From assembly GCA_964532405.1 (NCBI GenBank), contig CAZHIC010000011.1, forward strand, positions 4,491 to 68,490: 64,000 bases of DNA, given 5' to 3'. Below are positions 26,478 through 35,164 of this stretch, piece by piece. The notes under the pieces are model-generated. The model was not told where the DNA came from. It did not search any database and was given only the letters and a program-made list of their open reading frames with translations. The first letter of the stretch is position 1. Every line of letters starts with the position of its first letter. Both the position numbers and the translations under genes were made by a program. This stretch comes from PALSA-1006 sp964532405 (GTDB lineage Bacteria > Pseudomonadota > Gammaproteobacteria > Burkholderiales > Gallionellaceae).

Positions 26478-28199
26478 ATGAATCTGAGACTTTTTTTAAT
26501 GAGCCGCATCCGCTTCGCGTTTGCGGCCTTTTCAAACTTGCTGGCGCGCAAATGGAAACGAAATTTCTATTTGTATCTGGCCGCGTTGTTCACAGTCTTC
26601 GCGTTGTTGGATACGGCCTTTCTGCATATCACCAGCGAGATACGCACGGTCACCTTCGATGCGATGGTGCGCTATCGTCTGGCTCCGCCCAAGCCCGATC
26701 CCGACATCGTGATCGTGGATATCGACGAGGCGAGTTTGTCCGCGATGTCCAAGCAATATGGGCGCTGGCCGTGGCCGCGCCAAGTGCTGGGCGAGTTTGT
26801 GGAGCAGGTGGAAAAGCAGCATCCGAAAGCCGTGATATTCGACATTCTGTTTAGCGATGCGGATGTGTTTAATCCGCAGAGCGATGCCTCTTTTGATGCG
26901 AGCATCGCCAAAACCGGCAACACATTTTTCCCCATGCTGCTCATCGATTCCTCGAGCGATAACTTGCGGCAGGTGAAGATCGCGCAAATTCCGGGCGCCA
27001 CGCCGATACCGGATGAAACACCGCAAGCCGACGCGACGATCAACATGATCTTGCCGCATTTCAAGTCGGCCATCGACGGCGGCCGTTTGGGTACGCAGAA
27101 TGTGATTCTGGATTCGGACGGCGTGGTGCGCAATTATCCGGTGTACTCGGCAGGCTATGGCTGGCAAGTGCCCTCTCTGCCGACGCGCATCGGCCGCGAG
27201 TTCGGTTGGCTCGCGCCGACGACCGACCACATGTTGTTGAACTGGCGCGGCAAACCTTTCAGCTATCGCTATGTGAGTTTTGCCGATGCTTATCTGGGTA
27301 TGGCGGGCAAGGGAAAGCAACGCGCACAGGACGAGTTCAAGGACAAGATCATCATCATCGGCTCCACCGCACCGAATCTCTATGACGTCCGCTCCACACC
27401 GATGGCGGAGATGCATCCCGGCGTGGAGGTGTTGGCGACCGCGATCGATAATTACAAACACGGTGACTCGCTGCGTTTCCCCGAAGGACGTTTCTGGTAT
27501 CTGCTCATCACGCTTGCCATCATCTGGCTTACCGCATGGGCGTTCCGTCGCGAGGAAGGGCGCGGGAATGTCGACACCCTGTTCGGTTTGTCGCAATTTA
27601 TTCTGATCGCTTTTTCCTTTGCCAGCATCAACTTCACCGACACCTACATCAATCTGGCTGGACCGGTGATGCTGGGTATCGCCTACTTCACCCTGGCACG
27701 TCTTTACGCAACGGCCACCGAGCAGGCACTGGAGCAGAATATGGTGAGCGCGGCGGCGTCGCGCAGCAGCGAATTGCAGGCCACGCTGCTTTTGCTGCGC
27801 TTCGATACCCGGCGCAACGTGATCTCGGATGGGATGCTGGGAAAAATACGCCTCGGTTTGAAACGCCTCGGCCCGGCGCGCAAAAGCGTGGAGGTGATGA
27901 ACGGCGCGCAGAAAGGGGTGTGGGGCTTGTTCGAGAAAACCATCGCCATCTCCTGGGTGGCGGACGCCGCAGACGAGGTCGCGCAAAAGGCGATACGCGA
28001 GGATGTTGAAAAAGTGTTGAATGGCCTACATCCCTTGTTGCAGCGGCATCTGCTGCATGTCGACAAAGCGGCCAGCCATGTGCTGCATCAAGGCAATGTT
28101 CACGGCGGCGAGCGGGCGGCGGAAGGCTGGCGCTTGTTGTTTGCCGAGGCCTTGCTCAAGTGGGAAGAAAAACGGGAGCAGGACAAGCAGGGCGAGTAA
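26478..28199 (+). CDS. CHASE2-domain membrane sensor without a recognised output domain
   Basis: A 573-aa protein. An N-terminal membrane helix near residues 30-50 is followed by an extracytoplasmic CHASE2 domain (DAMVRYRLAPPKPDPDIVIVDIDEASL ... DKIIIIGSTAPNLYDVRSTPM...MHPGVEVLATAIDN). Three further helices lie at about 335-415. The 150-residue cytoplasmic tail (SRSSELQATLLLLRFDTRRN...) is helical and is not a cyclase, GGDEF or kinase that I can recognise. CHASE2 proteins usually carry such an output, so signalling here is unexplained. An alternative start at ATG 26499 would shorten it by 7 residues. Confidence 0.82.
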   Translation: MNLRLFLMSRIRFAFAAFSNLLARKWKRNFYLYLAALFTVFALLDTAFLHITSEIRTVTFDAMVRYRLAPPKPDPDIVIVDIDEASLSAMSKQYGRWPWPRQVLGEFVEQVEKQHPKAVIFDILFSDADVFNPQSDASFDASIAKTGNTFFPMLLIDSSSDNLRQVKIAQIPGATPIPDETPQADATINMILPHFKSAIDGGRLGTQNVILDSDGVVRNYPVYSAGYGWQVPSLPTRIGREFGWLAPTTDHMLLNWRGKPFSYRYVSFADAYLGMAGKGKQRAQDEFKDKIIIIGSTAPNLYDVRSTPMAEMHPGVEVLATAIDNYKHGDSLRFPEGRFWYLLITLAIIWLTAWAFRREEGRGNVDTLFGLSQFILIAFSFASINFTDTYINLAGPVMLGIAYFTLARLYATATEQALEQNMVSAAASRSSELQATLLLLRFDTRRNVISDGMLGKIRLGLKRLGPARKSVEVMNGAQKGVWGLFEKTIAISWVADAADEVAQKAIREDVEKVLNGLHPLLQRHLLHVDKAASHVLHQGNVHGGERAAEGWRLLFAEALLKWEEKREQDKQGE

Positions 28200-28236
28200 C
28201 TATCTAACCAAGATTATCCATTAAGCATTAGCTCTT

Positions 28237-28370
28237 ACCCCCATCCTAACCTTGATGAAACTACTAGCCATCTGACTAAGGCAGCAAGCTGCCAAGTCAT
28301 TGGTTATCCCCCTGAGAGGGGGAAGGAGGCAGATTCCCTCCCCATTTCAGGGGGAGGGCTAGGGTGGGGG
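28237..28370. repeat. C/G-rich REP-like inverted pair, interrupted by a small hairpin element
   Basis: The left half ACCCCCATCCTAACCTT (28237-28253) should continue directly into CCCCCTGAGAGGGGGAAGG (28308-28326), as the copies at 3195-3300 and 44126-44220 show. Instead 54 bp are inserted. The right half is CCCTCCCC...GGGGGAGGGCTAGGGTGGGGG. Confidence 0.85.
28254..28307. mobile_element. 54-nt hairpin element, copy A
   Basis: It begins GATGAAACTACTAGCCATC and ends GCCAAGTCATTGGTTAT. Removing it restores the host repeat exactly, so it entered without target duplication or loss. It folds into nested stems: AACTA/TGGTT, TGACT/AGTCA and GGCAGC/GCTGCC. A second copy is at 57285-57344. No protein is encoded. 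It resembles the ends of single-strand (Y1/REP-type) transposons in having hairpins but no terminal inverted repeats; the mobilising enzyme is not in this window. Confidence 0.65.
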
Positions 28371-28399
28371 TGAATCTGTTTAATGCGCTGAGGTTGAAT

Positions 28400-29761
28400 T
28401 CATTTGGTCGTCTGTAAGGTCGCTTCATCATCCAACCGGTACAAGTTATAGCGTGCCTTGTAATACTCAGGATCGAGTTGCAGCGCGCTGGTGAATTCGC
28501 GCCGCGCCTCAATGTTGCGGTGCGCGAGCAGATAGGCATAGCCCAGATTGTTGTGTGCGCGCGCTTTGTCGGGCGATTTTTTCACCGTGTCTTCCCACAG
28601 CGCGATCTCGTTGGCGTAATCCAGATTGCGCAGCACGGTGAGGCTGGCGAGGGCGAGCAGCAGTGCGGCAGCGCCTAGGCGCAATGCCTTGGTGTTCAGC
28701 CAAAGCGTCAGTTCGATGGCGAGCGCGAGGAACAACGGCCATCCGGCCAAATACATCTGCCTGTCGTTGGCGATGTCGAGACGGGGCAGGAACAGGTGCA
28801 GCGGAATCAGTTGCAACATCGCCCATGCCAACGCGAAGCTGACCCAAGGACGTTTGCGCCAGCAGGCCAGCATGAGTGCGAACAGCGCCGCGAAGAAGAG
28901 CAGTGGCAGCAGGCTGGCGGAAAAGTCGCGCTGCAACGGCAGGTTGGGGTCGATATTCAGCCACAGCGGCGCAGCCCATTGCCGCAGCAGATAGGCGTAG
29001 GCATAAAGTTGCGTTGCCGCGTTACCTTGCAAGGAGTTGAGTTGGGCGCTGCGTTCCATTTGCGACAGATAGCTGTCGCTGAACAAAAAGACCAGGGCGC
29101 CCAGAATCAGCACCAGCCAGTTCGGCCACTGCGGTTTCAGCGCGCGTTGCCATTTGCCGCCGCAGGCATATTCCCATAGCAACAGTGCCAGCGGAAACGT
29201 CACGGCGGTTTCTTTGATGCTCAGGGCGATGACGAAGAGCAGCGGAGTCAGGCCATACACTTTGACCTTGCTTTGCTGCGTGCGTCCGCTGATGTAAGTG
29301 AGCAACCCGGCCAGATAAAACAGCGTCATCAGCGAAGTGGAGCGACCGCAGATATAGGTGACAGCCTCGGTGTGGATGGGATGCACGGCGAACAACAGCG
29401 CGGCCAGGAAGGGAGCATTTTTTAGCCCATCCGCCTGCCATTGCTGACGCACGAATTCTTTTGCCAGCAGATAGACGAGGTACGCGTTTGCCAGATGGAT
29501 CAGCATATTGCTCAGGTGAAAGCCTGCCACGCCCATGCCCGTCGTCCAGTTGAGGGTGTAGCTGGCTTTGAGCAGTGGACGTATGCCCAAGGTCAGGCCT
29601 TCCATCCAGCTAGCCCAGGAATGCACGCGCGGATTGTTGACGATGACCTTGTAGTCGTCAAATTGAAAGTCAGCGTTAAACGCATTCGCATAGCAGAGCA
29701 ATACCGCGAATGCCAGCCACAGCAGCACGCCGGTGTTGGTCTCAGTGCGTGTTATGTGCAT
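28400..29761 (-). CDS. GT-C-like membrane glycosyltransferase with C-terminal TPR
   Basis: A 453-aa protein with about ten membrane helices. The first periplasmic loop holds FQFDDYKVIVNNPRVHS; the adjacent Asp-Asp is the catalytic-site feature of GT-C/PMT-type enzymes using lipid-linked sugars. A later loop is GRSTSLMTLFYLAGL. The last 70 residues form TPR-like helices (ARAHNNLGYAYLLAHRNIEARREFTSALQLDPEYY). This arrangement recalls TMTC-type O-mannosyltransferases. Its start overlaps the preceding carboxypeptidase by 20 bp. Donor and acceptor are unknown. Confidence 0.72.
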   Translation of the reverse strand: MHITRTETNTGVLLWLAFAVLLCYANAFNADFQFDDYKVIVNNPRVHSWASWMEGLTLGIRPLLKASYTLNWTTGMGVAGFHLSNMLIHLANAYLVYLLAKEFVRQQWQADGLKNAPFLAALLFAVHPIHTEAVTYICGRSTSLMTLFYLAGLLTYISGRTQQSKVKVYGLTPLLFVIALSIKETAVTFPLALLLWEYACGGKWQRALKPQWPNWLVLILGALVFLFSDSYLSQMERSAQLNSLQGNAATQLYAYAYLLRQWAAPLWLNIDPNLPLQRDFSASLLPLLFFAALFALMLACWRKRPWVSFALAWAMLQLIPLHLFLPRLDIANDRQMYLAGWPLFLALAIELTLWLNTKALRLGAAALLLALASLTVLRNLDYANEIALWEDTVKKSPDKARAHNNLGYAYLLAHRNIEARREFTSALQLDPEYYKARYNLYRLDDEATLQTTK

Positions 29762-30542
29762 GAGCGAATGCCAGATCGAGGATGTCCGCCGCGTCCCACC
29801 AGCGGTCGTGTCCGTGCAGCATCACCAGCAGCACCTCGTGTTCGCCGCGCTTGGCGTAAGCCACCAGACACTTGCCCGCTTTGGCGGTATATCCGGTCTT
29901 GAGGCCGAGCGCGCCGTCGTAGCGCCCGATCAGCGCATTCTTGCTGGATAGCTGGTATGGCTTGCCGTCCAGCGTGGTGATCGTCGTGTGTTGCTGCGAG
30001 GTGAGCGGCAGCAGTTGCGTATGTTGGAGCAGTTCGTGCGCCAAACGCGAGAGATCGTGAGCGGAGGAATAATGCCCGGACGCATCGTGACCGCACGCAT
30101 TTTGAAACCGGGTGCTGTGCAATCCAAGTTCCTGCGCACGCCGGTTCATGCGCGTTACGAATGCCGTCTCGCTACCGGCCAGATGATCGGCCAGCGCGTG
30201 GCAGGCGTCATTCGCCGACTCGATCAGGGCGGCGGCGAGCAGGTCTTGCACAAGAAAGCGTTCGCCGGGTTTTAGGGAGAGGCGCGAGCCGGTTTCGCGC
30301 GAGGCAGCGCGGCTGACGCTTACGGTGTCCTTCAGTTGGTTTTGTTCCAGCACCAACAGGGCGGTCATCAGCTTGGTCAAGCTGGCCGGAGGCAGGCGTT
30401 TGTCAGCCTGTCTTTTCCAGACGACAGCACCGTTGATTTCCACCAGATAGGCATCGGCGACTTGCGGAAATGGATCGGGCTGTGATGCCGCCCAAGTTAT
30501 TTGGGACAGCAGCCACAGCCCGATGCAGAGTCCAGTGCGCAC
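29742..30542 (-). CDS. D-alanyl-D-alanine carboxypeptidase (S11, PBP5/6 family)
   Basis: A 266-aa periplasmic enzyme that trims peptidoglycan pentapeptides. A signal peptide (LCIGLWLLSQITWAAS) precedes the catalytic motifs: SLTK with Ser54 and Lys57, SAN at 109-111, and KTG at 215-217 (GALGLKTGYTAKAGK). It lacks the C-terminal amphipathic anchor domain of PBP5, so it is a short, PbpG-like form. It starts directly after the DUF3617 gene. Confidence 0.9.
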   Translation of the reverse strand: MRTGLCIGLWLLSQITWAASQPDPFPQVADAYLVEINGAVVWKRQADKRLPPASLTKLMTALLVLEQNQLKDTVSVSRAASRETGSRLSLKPGERFLVQDLLAAALIESANDACHALADHLAGSETAFVTRMNRRAQELGLHSTRFQNACGHDASGHYSSAHDLSRLAHELLQHTQLLPLTSQQHTTITTLDGKPYQLSSKNALIGRYDGALGLKTGYTAKAGKCLVAYAKRGEHEVLLVMLHGHDRWWDAADILDLAFAHAHNTH

Positions 30543-31601
30543 TTAGAAACCGAACACGCCCTTCAGCTTTTTGGCGCCTTCCAGCACATTGGTAGAGGTA
30601 CTGCTTTCATGGTCTGAATTCCCGGAATCATTTTCGGTCTCATGTGCCTTTGATTTGTTCGGCTTGGTTTTTTTGGAAGCAGCATTGGCCGGGCCGCTGC
30701 CCGTTGCTTCCTCGATCATGTCGCCGCCCATGCACTGCTTTAATTTGTCACCACCCGTATAACCGCGCTCGCCGCACTCTTCACGTTTGCGCATCAATTC
30801 GCGGAATACCTTGGCCTCCGCCGGGCAATTTGCATCCAAGAAAGATTGTGGCCCTTTGCGCGCTGTGGCCTTACACAGCGGTTTCTTCATGCTGTCGAGA
30901 TTGACGTTACAAACTTGGGCAGGCGAAGATTTTCCTTTCCAACCCTGTTCTTGTCGAACCAGATGGTCATAAGCTTGTGGGTCATGCGGGACATCATTGC
31001 GGAGCACTTGGCACAGTGCTTCTTTTTTGCCCGGACAAACAGGTGGCTGACCGATAAACAGGCTGACATTATTCACCCACGCAGAAGTATCAAAAGCCGA
31101 TGTGTCGCACAGCTTGTCCATCTGGCCTTTTATTTGTTTTTCTTGCGCCTTTACCTGCGCCTGCATCTTTTTTCCGGCCTCTTCCGAATCGCAACTACCG
31201 CCGACGCGCTTGCTGTTTGCCGTCATGGTCATATTCATGTCTTCGCCGTGCGACTTGCCAGAGAAATGCATCTTGCTTTCACTGGCGTTGGCGGTGCTGG
31301 TTTGTTCGCCGGTGCCGGTCATCACCTCGCCGTCGTGGTCGCAGCGCACTTTAAAGCTTGTCTTCTTGCCGACTGTTTTAACGTCGCTCATTTTGCAGTC
31401 TTTGTCGCCGGAGGATTTTCGGGGATCGTTTTCATTGCCTTTGGCAATACATACTTTTGTGGTGGTCGCAGGCATGGCGAAAGGCATGCCGGGCATTTCC
31501 ATTTTGGAGGTGACTTCCCAATATTCGCCGGGTGCCGCATAAACGGTGGAACTTAACAGGCCGGTCAGAATTGCCAGAATGGCAGTGAGATGTTTGTTCA
31601 T
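30543..31601 (-). CDS. DUF3617-domain periplasmic protein with extended Cys-rich C-terminus
   Basis: A 352-aa protein: signal peptide MNKHLTAILAILTGLLSSTVYA, then a DUF3617 domain (GEYWEVTSKMEMPGMPFAMPATTTKVCIAKG...MHFSGKSHGEDMNMTMTANSKRVGGSC). The C-terminal half has a further set of regularly spaced cysteines (CPGKKEALCQVL, CKATARKG, CPAEAKVF, CGERGYTGG, CMGG) and a Lys/Ser/Glu-rich tail. The function of the family is not established. It abuts the carboxypeptidase gene with no gap. Confidence 0.8.
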   Translation of the reverse strand: MNKHLTAILAILTGLLSSTVYAAPGEYWEVTSKMEMPGMPFAMPATTTKVCIAKGNENDPRKSSGDKDCKMSDVKTVGKKTSFKVRCDHDGEVMTGTGEQTSTANASESKMHFSGKSHGEDMNMTMTANSKRVGGSCDSEEAGKKMQAQVKAQEKQIKGQMDKLCDTSAFDTSAWVNNVSLFIGQPPVCPGKKEALCQVLRNDVPHDPQAYDHLVRQEQGWKGKSSPAQVCNVNLDSMKKPLCKATARKGPQSFLDANCPAEAKVFRELMRKREECGERGYTGGDKLKQCMGGDMIEEATGSGPANAASKKTKPNKSKAHETENDSGNSDHESSTSTNVLEGAKKLKGVFGF

Positions 31602-31685
31602 GGTCGCTCCCTGAGGTTGATTGGTTTTTGCTGCGCCGAACGAATTCTTTACTTTCTGTGCTTGATCGTCAAGGATAAAAGTGCA

Positions 31686-32186
31686 TCACGATTTGCGTTT
31701 AAAGTTTGTTTTGATAGCGGATACCAGTGTATGAATGCGTTGCTTGACGAGTTGATAAGCCTGCCAGTGATCCAGATAGTCGTGGATGCGATTGCGGTAG
31801 TACATCACTTTTGTGTAGAGCCGCGCGAACCAGCCGAGCTGGAGCAGGGCCGGACGGGTGAGGTTGAAGATGCGCGAGAACAAGGCCATGCCGGCGAGTT
31901 TTGCAAGAACGAAAACGCTGCCTCCGATCAGCCAATGTCCGGTAGTCATAGCGTGCAGGCCGATGAGTTTGGCGGGGACGAGGATCAGGCTGGGCAGCAG
32001 AAAAGTGAACAGCGCCCAGCGCGGGGGCAGGGCTACGATGCGCTGTTCGATGGCATGAACGAAGCGCACCGCGCCCAAGCGCGCCATGAGTTTTGCCGTC
32101 CAATCCCAGATGGCTTCTTCGATGAGGAACACGATGGCGGCGAGCCAGGTGAAGGGGGCGAGCAGCAGGTGTCTTAGTTTTTGCAC
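31686..32186 (-). CDS. Predicted small integral membrane protein
   Basis: Two or three hydrophobic helices (LLLAPFTWLAAIVFLIEEAIW; LFTFLLPSLILVPAKLIGL; GGSVFVLAKLAGMALF), then a basic helical tail (YYRNRIHDYLDHWQAYQLVKQRI). The reading frame stays open to 32366, but that would run through the start of the divergent exonuclease. I chose the GTG at 32186; it lacks a good ribosome binding site, so the start is uncertain. The family is not recognised. Confidence 0.65.
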   Translation of the reverse strand: MQKLRHLLLAPFTWLAAIVFLIEEAIWDWTAKLMARLGAVRFVHAIEQRIVALPPRWALFTFLLPSLILVPAKLIGLHAMTTGHWLIGGSVFVLAKLAGMALFSRIFNLTRPALLQLGWFARLYTKVMYYRNRIHDYLDHWQAYQLVKQRIHTLVSAIKTNFKRKS

Positions 32187-32274
32187 AGGCAGGGGCGTCG
32201 GATATGAATTTTGTGGCCGGATTCTAGCAAGGGTTTGGTAATATCCGTTCCTGATTTTTTGGGATGCAGAGCAG

Positions 32275-33054
32275 ATGAATCCAACGCTAGTTTTTGACAT
32301 TGAAACCATTCCCGATGTGGACGGACTGCGCAAGCTGTATGAGCTGGATAGCGCGATCAGCGACAAGGAAGTGGCCGAGATGGCTTTTCAAATGCGCCGC
32401 CAGAAGACCGGCAGCGATTTTATCCAACATCATTTGCAGCGCGTCGCGGCGATTTCCTGCGTGTTGCGCGAGGGCGACAACTTCAAAGTGTGGTCGCTGG
32501 GCGAGCTGGATGAAGACGAAGGCAGCCTCATCAAACGTTTTTTCGACGGTATCGAAAAATATACGCCGCAAATTGTGAGTTGGAACGGTAGCGGATTCGA
32601 CTTGCCTGTGCTGCACTATCGCGGCCTGATTCATGGCATCCAGTGTCCGCGCTACTGGGATATGGGCGAGGACGACAAGGACTTCAAGTGGAACAACTAC
32701 ATCAGCCGCTACCACTCGCGCCATCTCGATCTGATGGATTTACTGGCGATGTACACCGGGCGCGCCAATGCGCCGCTGGACGATCTGGCCAAGCTGATCG
32801 GCTTCCCCGGCAAGCTGGGCATGGACGGAAGTAAGGTGTGGGAGGCGTATCAGCAGGGCAAGCTGGCCGAGATACGCAACTACTGCGAGACCGATGTGGT
32901 GAACACCTACTTGGTGTTCGCGCGTTTCCAGTTGATGCGCGGTCAATTTTCTCAAGCGCGTTATGAGCAGGAATGCGAATTGGTGCGCAGCACGTTGGGT
33001 AAATCCGCCGAGCCGCATTGGGCCGAATATCTGGCGGCGTGGCACAAGGGATAG
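32275..33054 (+). CDS. Predicted 3'-5' exonuclease related to the PolB proofreading domain
   Basis: A 259-aa DEDD-type nuclease. Exo I is LVFDIETIPDVDGL (Asp and Glu for metals), Exo II is SWNGSGFDLPVLHYRGL, and Exo III lies near YCETDVVNTYLVFARF. There is no polymerase domain, so it belongs to the stand-alone PF10108 group. It heads a run with vanZ-like and rlmD genes with short gaps. The biological substrate is not known. Confidence 0.87.
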   Translation: MNPTLVFDIETIPDVDGLRKLYELDSAISDKEVAEMAFQMRRQKTGSDFIQHHLQRVAAISCVLREGDNFKVWSLGELDEDEGSLIKRFFDGIEKYTPQIVSWNGSGFDLPVLHYRGLIHGIQCPRYWDMGEDDKDFKWNNYISRYHSRHLDLMDLLAMYTGRANAPLDDLAKLIGFPGKLGMDGSKVWEAYQQGKLAEIRNYCETDVVNTYLVFARFQLMRGQFSQARYEQECELVRSTLGKSAEPHWAEYLAAWHKG

Positions 33055-33057
33055 ATC

Positions 33058-33423
33058 ATGCTGCGTAATGCTTGGCTGGCTCTTGGCTGGGTGTGGGTCG
33101 TGGCCGTGTTTTATGTGTCGCTTACCCCGCATCCCCCCGAGCCGGTTTCCTTTAGCGGTGCAGACAAATTTGAGCATGCACTTGCCTATGCGCTGCTGAT
33201 GCTGTGGTTTTGTCAGTGCTATAGCGAAATACGTATTCGAATATTTTTGGCATTCGTTACGATGGGAGTGGGTATCGAGATTTTACAAGGCATGACTGGC
33301 TATCGGTTTTTCGAATATGCCGACATGCTGGCGAATGCAAGCGGTGCGTTGATCGGATGGGGTTTGGCGCTGACAGGTTTGGGGAGCGTATTATTAAAGT
33401 TGGAAAATCATGGAAAAAATTGA
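33058..33423 (+). CDS. VanZ-like family membrane protein
   Basis: A 121-aa protein with four predicted helices. The family signature is seen in VSLTPHPPEP, DKFEHALAYALLMLWF and GVGIEILQGMTGYRFFEYADMLANASGALIGW. Its role is unknown outside teicoplanin resistance in other phyla. It overlaps rlmD by 14 bp, so translation is probably coupled. Confidence 0.85.
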   Translation: MLRNAWLALGWVWVVAVFYVSLTPHPPEPVSFSGADKFEHALAYALLMLWFCQCYSEIRIRIFLAFVTMGVGIEILQGMTGYRFFEYADMLANASGALIGWGLALTGLGSVLLKLENHGKN

Positions 33424-34723
33424 ACCTGTAGTAACCATCGAATCCCTAGACCAAGACGGGCGCGGCATCGCACACGCGGATGGCAAGGTCATTTTCATCG
33501 AGGGCGCGCTGATCGGCGAGCGCGTTACCTATTCCTCTTTTCGCAAGAAACCCAGCTTCGAAAATGCTGTGGCCACAAGCATCCTCAAGACCTCGTTCAT
33601 GCGCGTGCAACCGAAGTGCGCGCACTTTGATATGTGCGGCGGCTGCTCCATGCAGCATCTCGATGTGCGTGCGCAGGTCGCCGTCAAGCAGCGCATCCTC
33701 GAAGACAATTTGCAGCGCATCGGTAAGGTCAAGCCGGGCATGATTCTGGCGCCGATCTACGGCGAAGCCTGGGGTTATCGCCAGCGCGCGCGCTTGTCGG
33801 TGCGCCATGTGCTGAAGAAAGGCAAGACGCTGGTCGGCTTTCACGAGAAGCGCAGCAGCTTTATTGCCGATATGCAGCATTGCGAGATATTGCCGCCCAA
33901 GATCGCCAGATTGTTGCCGCTGTTGGCGCAGCTCAACGAACAGCTTTCCATACGCGACCAGTTGCCGCAGATCGAAGTGGCGGTGGGCGAGCATGTCGAT
34001 GTGCTGGTGTTGCGCATCATGCAGGCGCTCACGCCGGCCGACGAAGCGCTGCTTAAACAATTCGCCGACACGCATCAGGTGCAGTTCTGGACGCAGACCA
34101 AAGGGCCGGAAACGGTGCAGCCGTTCTATCCGCTGGATGCGCCCGCACTCAGCTACAGCATGCCGGAATTCGGCATCACCATGCCGTATGCACCGACCGA
34201 ATTTACGCAGGTGAACAGCACGATGAACCGGCTCATGGTGAGTCGCGCGTTGCGTTTGCTCAACCCGCAGCCCAATCAACGCATTGCCGATTTCTTTTGC
34301 GGTCTGGGTAATTTCACTCTGCCCATTGCGCGCAGCGGCGCACAAGTGCTGGGCATCGAAGGCAGTGCGGTGCTGGTGAAGCGCGCCGAAGAGAATGCCG
34401 CTTATAACGCGCTTTCCGGTAACACCAAGTTCGACGCGATGAATCTGTTTGAAATGGATGAGGCCGCGCTGGCGAAGCTCGGGCATTTCGATAAATGGCT
34501 GATCGACCCGCCGCGCGACGGCGGCTTGGAACTGGTGCGATCCATCACGCCGGAAACAGCGCCGCAGACCATCGTTTATGTGAGCTGCAATCCCGCCACG
34601 CTGGCGCGCGATGCGGATGTGCTGGTGCATGAGAAGGGCTATGAGATCAAAGCGGCGGGGGTGATGAATATGTTTCCGCATACCTCGCACGTCGAATCCA
34701 TCGCGGTGTTCGAGAAGAGGTAA
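33410..34723 (+). CDS. rlmD: 23S rRNA (uracil-1939-C5)-methyltransferase
   Basis: A 437-aa protein. An N-terminal TRAM domain (VVTIESLDQDGRGIAHADGKVIFIEGAL) is followed by the Fe-S cysteines CAHFDMCGGCSMQH. The C-terminal Rossmann methyltransferase has DFFCGLGNFTLPIAR and the catalytic cysteine in YVSCNPATLARD. AdoMet-dependent, it acts on 23S rRNA. All key residues are present. Confidence 0.95.
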   Translation: MEKIEPVVTIESLDQDGRGIAHADGKVIFIEGALIGERVTYSSFRKKPSFENAVATSILKTSFMRVQPKCAHFDMCGGCSMQHLDVRAQVAVKQRILEDNLQRIGKVKPGMILAPIYGEAWGYRQRARLSVRHVLKKGKTLVGFHEKRSSFIADMQHCEILPPKIARLLPLLAQLNEQLSIRDQLPQIEVAVGEHVDVLVLRIMQALTPADEALLKQFADTHQVQFWTQTKGPETVQPFYPLDAPALSYSMPEFGITMPYAPTEFTQVNSTMNRLMVSRALRLLNPQPNQRIADFFCGLGNFTLPIARSGAQVLGIEGSAVLVKRAEENAAYNALSGNTKFDAMNLFEMDEAALAKLGHFDKWLIDPPRDGGLELVRSITPETAPQTIVYVSCNPATLARDADVLVHEKGYEIKAAGVMNMFPHTSHVESIAVFEKR

Positions 34724-34733
34724 CGTATCCCAG

Positions 34734-35084
34734 CTATGGATTATTGGCCATCAAGGGCGTGCCGTTGAGCTTGATACCCGCCCAGCCTGTCTTCATAAAA
34801 TTCCGAATATTTTGATGATCCGATCCACTCGGATGCTGGAGCACATCGTCCCGGTAATAAGTGCCGAAGCAATGCAGGGTCTGCCGTTGCGACAAACCGT
34901 GCAGTAGCGCGAACGAAAAAAGTTTACACGAGCCGTTGTTCTTGCCTGCTTCGTTGAGCAAAGAACCGTTTTTGAATGAGGTGGGCGTGAAGTCGTACAA
35001 GGAGTCGATCAACGCGATGGTGTCGTTGAACGCTACGCTTTCGGGTGACGCGTTCAATTTTTTTAAGAAGGCATCCAGCGCCAT
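34734..35084 (-). CDS. HopJ-family protein
   Basis: A 116-aa protein. Family segments are FNDTIALIDSLYDFTPTSFKNG, NEAGKNNGSCKLFSFALLHGLS and LHCFGTYYRDDVLQHPSGSDHQNIRNFM. The HopJ name comes from a Pseudomonas type III candidate effector, but the family is widespread in bacteria without type III secretion. No secretion genes occur here, so a housekeeping cytosolic role is more likely. It is convergent with rlmD. Confidence 0.85.
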   Translation of the reverse strand: MALDAFLKKLNASPESVAFNDTIALIDSLYDFTPTSFKNGSLLNEAGKNNGSCKLFSFALLHGLSQRQTLHCFGTYYRDDVLQHPSGSDHQNIRNFMKTGWAGIKLNGTPLMANNP

Positions 35085-35122
35085 ATTATTTTCCGTGTTG
35101 AGTGGTTTAGCCAGACAAGAAA

Positions 35123-35142
35123 AAGGCGGCTCGCGCCGCCTT
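35123..35142 (-). terminator. Terminator downstream of the Bax-inhibitor-1 gene
   Basis: AAGGCGGC and GCCGCCTT form a perfect 8-bp stem with a TCGC loop. On the minus strand it is followed by TTTCTTG. It ends transcription of the yccA-like gene before hopJ. Confidence 0.85.
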
Positions 35143-35164
35143 CTCTATTACAGCAGGTTCAATA

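Noticed and set aside
34734..35084. HopJ protein as a type III secreted effector
   Set aside because: The family is widespread in bacteria without type III secretion and no secretion or chaperone genes are nearby.
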